A stretch of DNA of 5,610 bases from Burkholderiales bacterium (GTDB lineage: Bacteria; Pseudomonadota; Gammaproteobacteria; Burkholderiales; JAEUOS01), in contig CANGUJ010000288.1 of assembly GCA_947456845.1 (NCBI GenBank), forward strand, positions 1-5,610, in the 5' to 3' direction. Under the pieces are notes generated by a model, which saw only the letters and a program-made list of their open reading frames with translations, ran no database searches and was not told the DNA's origin. Both the position numbers and the translations under genes were made by a program. Below are positions 1 through 5,520 of the stretch, in pieces; the first letter of the stretch is position 1, and each line of letters opens with the position of its first letter.

Positions 1-223
1 ACTTCTGTTCGATCAGGAGCACCCGGCCGGAGGGACCCACGACCGCGAAGTCGACTTCGCCGAAAATCTGGTGGCCTTCCTGAACGCGGGTCCAGTGCAC
101 GCCGTGGAATACGATGTAAGCGTCGGGCAGTCCGCGGGCGAAAGCATGCAGGGTCTGCAGCTCGCGTTGCAGCGCGCCGCTGGCCTCGAGGGCCTGCCAG
201 CCGTCGGGTCGAATGGTTGCCAT
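1..223 (-). CDS. N-terminus of NERD (nuclease-related) domain protein, probably a helicase; cut by window edge
   Basis: Only the first 74 codons are present, reading leftward from an ATG at 223-221. The translation begins MATIRPDGWQALEASG and continues through a segment YIVFHGVHWTRV to FGEVDFAVVG and VLLIEQK at the window edge. The GEVDF strand followed by a hydrophobic strand ending in E-x-K is the pattern of the NERD nuclease-related domain, a relative of PD-(D/E)xK nucleases. In betaproteobacteria such an N-terminus commonly heads a superfamily I or DEAD/DEAH-type DNA helicase, so a DNA repair or processing role is inferred. The helicase part lies outside the window and cannot be confirmed. 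The gene is divergent from the YecA-like gene. No clear Shine-Dalgarno sequence precedes the ATG. A nearby ATG at 231-229 is in another frame whose translation has no family resemblance. Confidence 0.8.
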   Translation of the reverse strand, partial: MATIRPDGWQALEASGALQRELQTLHAFARGLPDAYIVFHGVHWTRVQEGHQIFGEVDFAVVGPSGRVLLIEQK

Positions 224-348
224 GGCGCCATGCTAACCCGCCGGGCCGGGCTCGGCACACCCCGCATCGCGCATGCGGCCCGGCAGGGATGCGTGCGGTG
301 TGTGATCATGCGTGCCTGCCCAACGTGCCGACCGACGATCACCACGCC
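224..348. promoter_or_regulatory. Divergent intergenic spacer with short inverted and direct repeats
   Basis: This 125-base spacer separates the two divergent starts and should hold both promoters, but no convincing -35/-10 pair is visible on either strand. It contains a perfect 6-base inverted repeat, CCGCAT (262-267) and ATGCGG (273-278), with a 5-base spacer. It also has the direct repeat ATGCGTGC at 289-296 and 308-315, with 19 bases between their starts (about two helical turns). These could be operator elements. Repeats this short also arise by chance in GC-rich DNA, so a regulatory role is only a suggestion. Confidence 0.35.
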
Positions 349-1071
349 ATGAAGCCTACGCTTGATACCCCGCTGACGAGCGAGGAGGTGGATCACCTCG
401 ACGCCTTCCTCCTGCAGTCCGGCCTGGATGCGCCCATGGACATTTCCATGCTCGACGGTTTCCTGTGCGGCGTGCTGTCCGGTCCGCGGCAGATGCCGCC
501 GGCGCGATGGATGCCGTGGATCTGGGATTTCGAGGCCGCCGAGCAGGTCCCGCAGTTCGCCAACGACAAGAACGCCAAGCATGTCGCCGGCCTGGTCATG
601 CGCTTCGCGCGCGAGATCGCCCTCAATCTCGAGCACGCGATTGACGAATTCGAGCCGCTGTTTCCCGAACGCGAGACCGCGAGCGGAAGTGAGTTCGTGA
701 TCGATGACTGGTGTTTCGGGTTCCTGAAGGCGGTTTCGCTGGATCCGGCCGCCTGGCAACCGCTGATCGACGAGCACCCGGAGTGGTTCGAGACCATCAA
801 TCTCTATGGCACCGATGCGGGCTGGAAAAAACTCGAAGAGGAGATCGAGAAGCTGCCGGACGCCGACGCGCGTCATGCGGCCAGCGTGGCGGCGATCGCG
901 CCGGCGCTGCGCCGCATCTACGGATACTGGCAGCCCGTGCGCGGCTCGGCAGAGGTGGCGCTGCCGGGCGCGCCGACCCCCGCGCGCAACGACGCCAAAC
1001 CGACGCGCAACGCGCCGTGCCCATGCGGTAGCGGGAGGAAATACAAGGTGTGCCACGGCGCGGCCGCCTGA
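349..1071 (+). CDS. UPF0149/YecA-like protein with C-terminal SEC-C metal-binding motif
   Basis: This 240-residue protein has two parts. Residues about 8-195 match the UPF0149/YecA helical domain, with the signature MLDGFLCGVLSGP at 34-46 and a W-C-F-G-F segment near 121-125. After a Pro/Ala/Asn-rich linker (about 200-218), residues 219-237 form a SEC-C motif, CPCGSGRKYKVCHG. Its ligands are Cys224, Cys226, Cys235 and His236, as in the SecA C-terminal tail. Such motifs bind zinc or iron, and E. coli YecA has been linked to ribosomes and Sec-dependent export; the role here is not known. No signal peptide or membrane segment is seen, so it is probably cytoplasmic. The ATG at 349 is chosen because family similarity begins right after it. 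In-frame ATGs at 217 and 289 add only unconvincing Arg/Pro/His-rich sequence, and the one at 217 overlaps the divergent gene. No strong ribosome binding site precedes 349, so the start is less certain than the gene. Confidence 0.88.
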   Translation: MKPTLDTPLTSEEVDHLDAFLLQSGLDAPMDISMLDGFLCGVLSGPRQMPPARWMPWIWDFEAAEQVPQFANDKNAKHVAGLVMRFAREIALNLEHAIDEFEPLFPERETASGSEFVIDDWCFGFLKAVSLDPAAWQPLIDEHPEWFETINLYGTDAGWKKLEEEIEKLPDADARHAASVAAIAPALRRIYGYWQPVRGSAEVALPGAPTPARNDAKPTRNAPCPCGSGRKYKVCHGAAA

Positions 1072-1095
1072 GCGCGCCGCGAGCGTGGGCGGGCC
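1062..1095. other. Imperfect GC-rich inverted repeat in the convergent gap
   Basis: The YecA-like gene (stop at 1069-1071) and the MerR-type gene (stop complement at 1097-1099) converge with 25 bases between them. The arms GGCCGCC (1062-1068) and GGCGGGCC (1088-1095) can pair over 7 bases with one bulged G and a 19-base loop. No T-run follows on either strand, so this is not a canonical intrinsic terminator. It may slow polymerase or simply reflect base composition. Confidence 0.25.
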
Positions 1096-1096
1096 A

Positions 1097-1489
1097 TTAC
1101 TTGAGCAGGTCGACGATCGCCTGTAATTCCTTGCGGATGCCGGCGAGATCGGAACCCTGCGGCGGGGCCTTGGACGCGGGCACGGCTTCCGCCTTGAGGC
1201 CGACACCCATGCCCTCGTCGAGGCGGTTGCGGGCGCCGTTGATGGTGAAGCCCTGTTCGTAGAGCAGTTCGCGAATGCGCCGGATCAGGAGCACTTCATG
1301 GTGCTGGTAGTAGCGGCGGTTGCCGCGCCGCTTGACCGGCTTGAGTTGCGTGAACTCCTGCTCCCAGTAGCGCAGGACATGCGGCTTCACACCGCACAAC
1401 TCGCTGACCTCGCCGATGGTGAAGTAGCGCTTGGCGGGAATCGGCGGCAGAACAGCCGCGCTGCGGTCAGAGGTCCGAGCTACCGCCAC
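1097..1489 (-). CDS. Small MerR-family DNA-binding regulator
   Basis: The 130-residue product has a MerR-type winged helix-turn-helix at about residues 21-90. It runs from YFTIGEVSELCGVKPHVLRY through a basic wing, VKRRGNRRYY (52-61), to the helix EVLLIRRIRELLYEQGFT (65-82). The remaining 40 residues are short and end in a likely helix, LAGIRKELQAIVDLLK. There is one cysteine (Cys32, within the HTH) and no C-terminal metal or drug-sensing domain, so no effector can be proposed. Small MerR proteins of this kind are commonly found directly after ihfA in betaproteobacteria; their targets are not known to me. The start is GTG at 1489-1487. A GGAGG ribosome binding site lies nine bases upstream, and no other start codon lies just upstream in frame. 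The gene overlaps the end of ihfA by 23 bases, which suggests cotranscription and translational coupling. Confidence 0.9.
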   Translation of the reverse strand: MAVARTSDRSAAVLPPIPAKRYFTIGEVSELCGVKPHVLRYWEQEFTQLKPVKRRGNRRYYQHHEVLLIRRIRELLYEQGFTINGARNRLDEGMGVGLKAEAVPASKAPPQGSDLAGIRKELQAIVDLLK

Positions 1490-1832
1490 CGTAGTGCGCC
1501 TCCACCATGGATTTCAGTTTCTGGCTGGCGTGGAAGGTGACCACCCGGCGCGCCGTGATGGGGATTTCCTCCCCGGTCTTGGGATTGCGCCCGGGACGCT
1601 GGGGTTTGTCGCGCAGCTGGAAATTGCCGAACCCGGACAGCTTGACGCTGCTGCCGTTCTCGAGCGCGGTGCGGATCTCCTCGAAAAAGGTTTCCACCAT
1701 GTCCTTGGCCTCGCGCTTGTTCAGCCCGACCTTCTCAAACAGGAGATCGGCGAGTTCGGCCTTGGTCAGCGTTTGCGCTGAAGCGGCATCGGCCGCAGCG
1801 GGCAGGCGCTCAGTCGTGGTCGGATCTTCCAT
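1467..1832 (-). CDS. ihfA: Integration host factor subunit alpha
   Basis: IhfA pairs with IhfB to form IHF, a nucleoid protein that binds and sharply bends DNA in transcription, recombination and replication. The 121-residue product carries the full HU/IHF fold at about residues 22-113. It starts with LTKAELADLLFEKVGL, followed by VKLSGFGNFQLRDK (63-76) and the DNA-binding arm RPGRNPKTGEEIPITARR (79-96). Pro84 corresponds to the intercalating Pro65 of E. coli IhfA. E. coli IhfA has 99 residues; this one has about 20 extra at the N-terminus, rich in Thr and Ala, and a short Gly/Ser tail (GGGSSDL). The ATG at 1832 is preferred, with a weak GAGTGAG upstream. An in-frame ATG at 1904 would add 24 more residues with no family resemblance. 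It lies about 100 bases after pheT and overlaps the next gene by 23 bases, probably in the pheST operon. Confidence 0.93.
   Translation of the reverse strand: MEDPTTTERLPAAADAASAQTLTKAELADLLFEKVGLNKREAKDMVETFFEEIRTALENGSSVKLSGFGNFQLRDKPQRPGRNPKTGEEIPITARRVVTFHASQKLKSMVEAHYGGGSSDL
1499..1503 (-). promoter_or_regulatory. Ribosome binding site deciding the GTG start of the MerR-type gene
   Basis: On the minus strand this reads GGAGG, a full anti-16S match, nine bases before the GTG at 1489. It lies inside the last codons of ihfA (the Val-Glu-Ala-His-Tyr region), so ribosomes finishing ihfA pass over it. Confidence 0.75.
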
Positions 1833-1871
1833 GCTCACTCGTTGCGATGTCGGGATTTTTTCGTCAAAGTT

Positions 1872-1891
1872 ACCGGCCTTTGGCGACCGGT
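1872..1891 (-). promoter_or_regulatory. Hairpin in the ihfA leader
   Basis: In the minus-strand transcript the arms ACCGGUC and GGCCGGU can form a 7-base stem (one G-U pair) around the loop GCCAAA. It lies about 40 bases upstream of the preferred ihfA start. No U-run follows, so it is not an evident terminator. It could stabilise RNA, mark a processing point between pheT and ihfA, or be incidental. Confidence 0.35.
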
Positions 1892-1911
1892 CTACCAGTG
1901 GCATGACCAGC

Positions 1912-1923
1912 CCCGGTACCGGG
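1912..1923. repeat. Perfect 12-base palindrome CCCGGTACCGGG after pheT
   Basis: This palindrome begins 12 bases beyond the pheT stop codon, in the pheT-ihfA spacer. Outer arms ACCAG (1906-1910) and CTGGT (1929-1933) extend the symmetry, interrupted by unpaired bases. As DNA it could be a dimeric protein's site; as RNA it would form a short hairpin. No U-run follows, so it is not a standard terminator. Confidence 0.4.
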
Positions 1924-1934
1924 TTCCCCTGGTG

Positions 1935-4361
1935 CTATGCCCGCAATCTCGCGCGATGGCTTTTTACCACGGCGTCCACCAGATCCTGCTTCATGGACTC
2001 CGCTTCCGCATCGGTCAACGTCCTTTGAGTATCTTGCATAACTACCCGAAACGCAAGGCTTTTTTCGGTTTCGCCGAGGTCGCCGCCAGGCTTGGTCGGG
2101 CGATACTGGTCGAACAGGACGATGCTCGAAACGCGCGCATCGGCCGTCGATTTCAGGGTGGCCAGGACCTGGCCGGCCGGCGTTCCGGCATCGACCACCA
2201 GGGCGATGTCGCGCATCACCGGCGGGAATTTCGAAGGCTCGACGAAAGCCGGCAGCGGCGCCTGCGCAAGGGCCGCCGTATCGACCTCGAAGAGCACCGG
2301 CGCGGCCGGCAGGTCGAATCCGGCCACCCACTTGGGATGCAATTCGCCCAGCCAGCCGATCGGGGTGTCGTCGGCCAGCACCCTGGCGGAGCGCCCCGGA
2401 TGCAGGGCCGGATGCGCGGCGGCTTCGAAGCGCAGGGCATGCGCGCCATCCGCAAGGGCTTCGAGGTCGCCCTTGAGGTCGAAAAAGTCGACCGCGCGCG
2501 CCTTCACATCCCACTCTTCCTCGTGGGCCGGCCCGAAGGCGATGGCGCCGATCATGACGGGCTGATCGATGCCGGCGACGGTGAGCGGCCCGTCGGCTAC
2601 ACGGGCATCGCTGCGGAACACGCGGCCGACTTCGAACACACGCACGCGCGGCTGCTTGCGATTGAGGTTGTAGGCCAGATTGGCCACCAGGCCGCCGAAC
2701 AGCGAGGTGCGCATCACCCCCATCTGGCTGGCGATCGGGTTGAGCAGCGCAACCGGGGCGGCGTTGCCGGCAAGATCCCGCTCCCATTGCGCATCGACGA
2801 AACTGTAGTTGACCACCTCCTGGTAGTCGCGGCCTGCAAGGATGTCGCGCAGGTCGAACAGGCTGCGGCGGGTTTCCGGCGTGACCAACATCGCCGCCCG
2901 CGCCTTCGGCGGCAGCGCGGGAATGTTGTCGAAGCCGACCATGCGGGCGACTTCCTCGATCAGATCTTCCTCGATCTCCAGGTCGAAACGAAACGGCGGC
3001 GGAGTCACTTCAAGCCGATCGCCGAGGTCCCTGACCGGCAGGCGCAGGCGTTCCAGCGCCGCCTGCATGGCGGCCTTGTCCAGCGGAATGCCGATGACCT
3101 TGCGGCACCGCTCGACCCGCATGCGCACCGGATCGCGCGCCGGCAGGGCCAGCGTCTGGTCGTCGATCGGCCCCGCCTGGCCGCCGCAGATATCCAGGAC
3201 CAGGGCAGTGATGCGCTCGATGTGGGCCACGGTGGTCGCGAAATCCACGCCGCGCTCGAAGCGATGGCCGGCCTCGGTGGTGAAGTTGAAGCGGCGGGCA
3301 CGCCCCTGTATCGACGCGGGCCACCAGAACGCGGCCTCGATGAATATGCTGGTGGTGTCGAGGGTGACGGCGGTGGCATCCCCGCCCATGATGCCGGCCA
3401 GCGCCTCCACTCCGTGGGCATCGGCGATGACGCCGACGCTGTCATCAACGGCGACGGTCTGGCCGTTGAGCAGTTTGACCTCTTCGCCGGCGCTGCCCCA
3501 GCGCACATGCAGGTGGCCGCCGGCGATCTTGTCGGCGTCGAAGATGTGCGACGGACGACCCAGTTCAAGCATGATGTAGTTGGAGATGTCCACCAGCGCG
3601 CTGATGGGCCGCTGGCCGGCACGCTCGAGCCGGTCCTTCATCCACTGCGGCGTGGCGGCGCGCGCATTGACGCCCTTGACCAGGCGCCCGGAGAAGCGTC
3701 CGCACAGGTCGGCGGCATGCACGGTCACCGGCAGACGGTCGGGAACGCTGGCAGCCACGGGGGTGCAGTCGGGCTCGCACAGCGAGGCGCCGGTCAGAGC
3801 GGCGACTTCGCGCGCGATTCCCAGCACCGACAGGGCGTCCGCCCGATTCGGCGTGAGTTTGACGGTGAAGACGGTGTCGTCGAGGTCCAGAAGCGCGCGC
3901 ACGTCTGTGCCCGGCGTTGCCGCCGGCGGGAGCGGCAGAAGGCCGGTGTGGTCGTCGGACAGCCCCAGTTCGCGCGCCGAGCACAGCATGCCCTCGCTCT
4001 CGACGCCGCGCATCTTGGCGCGCTTGATCTCGAATGGCTTGCCGTCACCGTCGGCGCTCGGCGGCAGGCAGGCACCGATCATGGCGCACGGCACCTTCAT
4101 GCCGATGGCGACATTGGGCGCCCCGCAGACGATGTTGAGCAGTTGCGGCTGGCCGGCATCGACCTGGCAGACGTTGAGCCGGTCGGCATTGGGGTGCCGT
4201 TCGAAGGCGCGGATCTCGCCCACCACGATGCCCGAGAAGGGCGGCGCGGCCGCATGCATTTCCTCGACTTCGAGCCCGGCCATGGTCAGGGCATGGGCGA
4301 GTTGCTCGGCGTTTTCTTGCGGATTGACGAAGGCGCGCAACCAGCGTTCGGAAAATTTCAT
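1935..4361 (-). CDS. pheT: Phenylalanyl-tRNA synthetase beta subunit
   Basis: PheT forms the cytoplasmic (alpha-beta)2 enzyme with PheS that charges tRNA-Phe; the beta subunit binds the tRNA and edits mischarged tyrosine. The 808-residue length fits the bacterial family (795 in E. coli). In order, there is an EMAPII-like tRNA-binding OB fold at about 42-150 (VVGEIRAFERHPNADRLNVC). The B3/B4 editing domain follows at about 210-390, with LGRPSHIFDADKI at 267-279; His272 matches the E. coli editing-site histidine by recall of the family. Then come B5 at about 405-480, a synthetase-like core, and the C-terminal anticodon-binding FDX-ACB domain at about 712-807 (FPPVMRDIALVVD onward). The ATG at 4361 gives the canonical MKFSERWLRAFVNP start. 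It lies 13 bases after pheS, so the two are surely cotranscribed and probably coupled for equal subunit supply. The stop is TAG. Confidence 0.98.
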   Translation of the reverse strand: MKFSERWLRAFVNPQENAEQLAHALTMAGLEVEEMHAAAPPFSGIVVGEIRAFERHPNADRLNVCQVDAGQPQLLNIVCGAPNVAIGMKVPCAMIGACLPPSADGDGKPFEIKRAKMRGVESEGMLCSARELGLSDDHTGLLPLPPAATPGTDVRALLDLDDTVFTVKLTPNRADALSVLGIAREVAALTGASLCEPDCTPVAASVPDRLPVTVHAADLCGRFSGRLVKGVNARAATPQWMKDRLERAGQRPISALVDISNYIMLELGRPSHIFDADKIAGGHLHVRWGSAGEEVKLLNGQTVAVDDSVGVIADAHGVEALAGIMGGDATAVTLDTTSIFIEAAFWWPASIQGRARRFNFTTEAGHRFERGVDFATTVAHIERITALVLDICGGQAGPIDDQTLALPARDPVRMRVERCRKVIGIPLDKAAMQAALERLRLPVRDLGDRLEVTPPPFRFDLEIEEDLIEEVARMVGFDNIPALPPKARAAMLVTPETRRSLFDLRDILAGRDYQEVVNYSFVDAQWERDLAGNAAPVALLNPIASQMGVMRTSLFGGLVANLAYNLNRKQPRVRVFEVGRVFRSDARVADGPLTVAGIDQPVMIGAIAFGPAHEEEWDVKARAVDFFDLKGDLEALADGAHALRFEAAAHPALHPGRSARVLADDTPIGWLGELHPKWVAGFDLPAAPVLFEVDTAALAQAPLPAFVEPSKFPPVMRDIALVVDAGTPAGQVLATLKSTADARVSSIVLFDQYRPTKPGGDLGETEKSLAFRVVMQDTQRTLTDAEAESMKQDLVDAVVKSHRARLRA

Positions 4362-4370
4362 CTCGGCTCG

Positions 4371-4376
4371 CCCCCT
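4371..4376 (-). promoter_or_regulatory. pheT ribosome binding site overlapping the pheS stop codon
   Basis: On the minus strand this reads AGGGGG, nine bases before the pheT ATG. Its first two bases are the last two of the pheS TAG stop. The arrangement favours re-initiation on pheT by ribosomes leaving pheS. Confidence 0.65.
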
Positions 4377-5418
4377 AGTTGAACTGGCGCAGGAAGCGCA
4401 GGTCGCCCTCGTAGAACAGGCGCAGGTCGCCGATGCCGTAGCGCAGCATGGTCAGGCGCTCCAGGCCGGAGCCGAAGGCGAAGCCGATATGGCGCTCCGG
4501 GTCGAGACCGAAGTTGCGCACCACGTTCGGGTGCACCTGGCCGGAGCCGGACACTTCGAGCCAGCGCCCCTTCATCGGGCCGCTGGAGAAGGCGATGTCG
4601 ATCTCGGCCGACGGTTCGGTGAACGGAAAGTAGGAGGGGCGGAAACGGGCGACGATGTTGTCGTCCTCGAAGAAAGCGCGCATGAAATTGAGGAATACGC
4701 CCTTCAAGTCCGCGAACGAGATGTCTTCGTCGATCCATAGTCCCTCGACCTGATGGAACATCGGCGAGTGGGTGGCGTCGCTGTCGACCCGGTAGGTGCG
4801 CCCCGGGGCGATGACCTTGATAGGGGCCATGGTTTCGTGACCGCGGTGTTTGGCCGCATGCAGGCTCGCGTAGCGCACCTGCATCGGGCTGGTGTGGGTG
4901 CGCAGCAACAACTGCTTGCCGGCGCTGTCCCGGGCGTCGACATAGAAGGTGTCCTGCATGGAGCGGGCGGGATGATTCTCCGGGCTGTTCAGCGCGGTGA
5001 AGTTGAACCAATCGGTTTCGATTTCCGGCCCTTCGGCGATGTCGAAACCGATCGAGCGAAAGATTTGCTCGACACGCCGCTGAGTGCGCATGACGGGATG
5101 CAGGCCGCCGCGCTGGGCGCTGCGCCCGGGGAGAGTGACATCGAGCGCCTCGGCCGCCAGTTTCTGCTGCATCCTGGCGTCCGCCAGCGCCTCACGGCGG
5201 TCGGCCAGCGCGGCCTCGATCGCATTCTTGACGCGGTTGATGGCTTCGCCGCGCGCCTTGCGTTCCTCGACCGGCAGTTTCGCCAGGCCCTTGAGGAGCT
5301 CGGTCACCTGACCGGACTTGCCGAGGAAGCGCGCCTTCGCCTCTTCAAGCTGCGCGGCGTCGCCGATGGCGGCGAATTGCTCGCGCGCCTGTCCGACGAT
5401 GCTATCTAGATCTGACAT
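4375..5418 (-). CDS. pheS: Phenylalanyl-tRNA synthetase alpha subunit
   Basis: PheS is the catalytic subunit of PheRS: it activates phenylalanine with ATP and transfers it to tRNA-Phe. The 347 residues (327 in E. coli) begin with a helical coiled-coil arm at about 1-92 that contacts tRNA. The class II core follows: a motif 1 region at 107-140 (HPVMRTQRRVEQIF onward), THTSPMQ at 174-180, motif 2 at 207-226 (RTYRVDSDATHSPMFHQVEG) and motif 3 at 312-329 (GFAFGSGLERLTMLRYGI). Ala314 matches E. coli Ala294, the residue setting the size of the amino acid pocket, so specificity should be normal for Phe. Relative to E. coli there are a few extra residues before motif 2 (LHAAKHRGHETM), which I believe are typical of betaproteobacteria. 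The ATG at 5418 has AAGGA seven bases upstream and gives the usual MSDLDSIV start. Confidence 0.98.
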   Translation of the reverse strand: MSDLDSIVGQAREQFAAIGDAAQLEEAKARFLGKSGQVTELLKGLAKLPVEERKARGEAINRVKNAIEAALADRREALADARMQQKLAAEALDVTLPGRSAQRGGLHPVMRTQRRVEQIFRSIGFDIAEGPEIETDWFNFTALNSPENHPARSMQDTFYVDARDSAGKQLLLRTHTSPMQVRYASLHAAKHRGHETMAPIKVIAPGRTYRVDSDATHSPMFHQVEGLWIDEDISFADLKGVFLNFMRAFFEDDNIVARFRPSYFPFTEPSAEIDIAFSSGPMKGRWLEVSGSGQVHPNVVRNFGLDPERHIGFAFGSGLERLTMLRYGIGDLRLFYEGDLRFLRQFN

Positions 5419-5425
5419 GGAGACA

Positions 5426-5430
5426 TCCTT
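5426..5430 (-). promoter_or_regulatory. pheS ribosome binding site
   Basis: On the minus strand this reads AAGGA, seven bases before the pheS ATG, which is good spacing. An upstream ATG at 5437 is out of frame with pheS and lacks a comparable site. Confidence 0.7.
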
Positions 5431-5446
5431 GCTTCATGGGGCCCGG

Positions 5447-5468
5447 TGCCGCGGGGCGGGGCGCGGCA
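5447..5468 (-). promoter_or_regulatory. GC-only hairpin in the pheS leader, after the terminator
   Basis: In the minus-strand transcript the arms TGCCGCG and CGCGGCA pair perfectly over 7 bases around an 8-base loop of C and G. The hairpin begins one base past the T-run of the terminator and ends about 16 bases before the pheS ribosome binding site. No T-run follows, so it is not a terminator. It could protect the 5' end of a processed pheS mRNA or influence translation; neither is shown. Confidence 0.4.
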
Positions 5469-5470
5469 AC

Positions 5471-5502
5471 AAAAAAGGCTGCGAAACCGACGCAGCCTTT
5501 TT
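5471..5502 (-). terminator. Intrinsic (probably bidirectional) terminator or attenuator between rplT and pheS
   Basis: A perfect 7-base stem, GGCTGCG (5477-5483) with CGCAGCC (5491-5497), encloses a 7-base loop. It is flanked by six A's at 5471-5476 and five T's at 5498-5502. Read on the minus strand, the stem is followed by six T's, a textbook Rho-independent terminator 18 bases beyond the rplT stop. The plus-strand reading has five T's. In E. coli the equivalent position holds the pheST attenuator with the Phe-rich leader peptide PheM. No such peptide is visible here, so it may be a simple or partial terminator of the rplT operon. Confidence 0.85.
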
Positions 5503-5520
5503 GTCCGACACGCGCGATCT

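Noticed and set aside
300..321. CRP-like half site TGTGATCATGCGTGCC in the divergent spacer
   Set aside because: Only the left half (TGTGA) matches; the right half does not resemble TCACA.
13..1206. 397-codon minus-strand open frame across the YecA-like gene and the divergent spacer
   Set aside because: It is in exact antisense register with the YecA-like gene, runs across both the divergent spacer and the end of the MerR-type gene, and its product is Arg-rich and unrecognisable.
1855..1880. Possible IHF autoregulatory site near ATTTTTTCGTCAAAGTTACC upstream of ihfA
   Set aside because: An A-tract and a TCAA core are present, but the TTR half of the WATCAR-N4-TTR consensus is missing on both strands.
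1842..4382. 846-codon open frame on the plus strand opposite pheT, longer than pheT itself
   Set aside because: It is in exact codon register with pheT on the other strand. There it stays open simply because pheT never uses TTA, CTA or TCA, which are rare in GC-rich genomes. The translation is His/Arg/Gly/Asp-rich with no family resemblance, while pheT is certain.
4753..5409. 218-codon plus-strand open frame opposite pheS
   Set aside because: It is an antisense-register shadow of pheS, from the same codon-bias effect, with no recognisable domain or ribosome binding site.
5402..5437. 11-codon minus-strand ORF (MKQGCLHVRSR) overlapping the pheS start, as a possible leader peptide
   Set aside because: It has no Phe codons, lies after the terminator rather than before it, and lacks a good ribosome binding site, so it cannot act like PheM.
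5447..5483. Alternative pairing of a terminator arm with the second leader hairpin as an antiterminator
   Set aside because: GCTGCG and CGCGGC can pair with one G-U, but the second arm is transcribed only after polymerase has passed the terminator, so it could not prevent termination.
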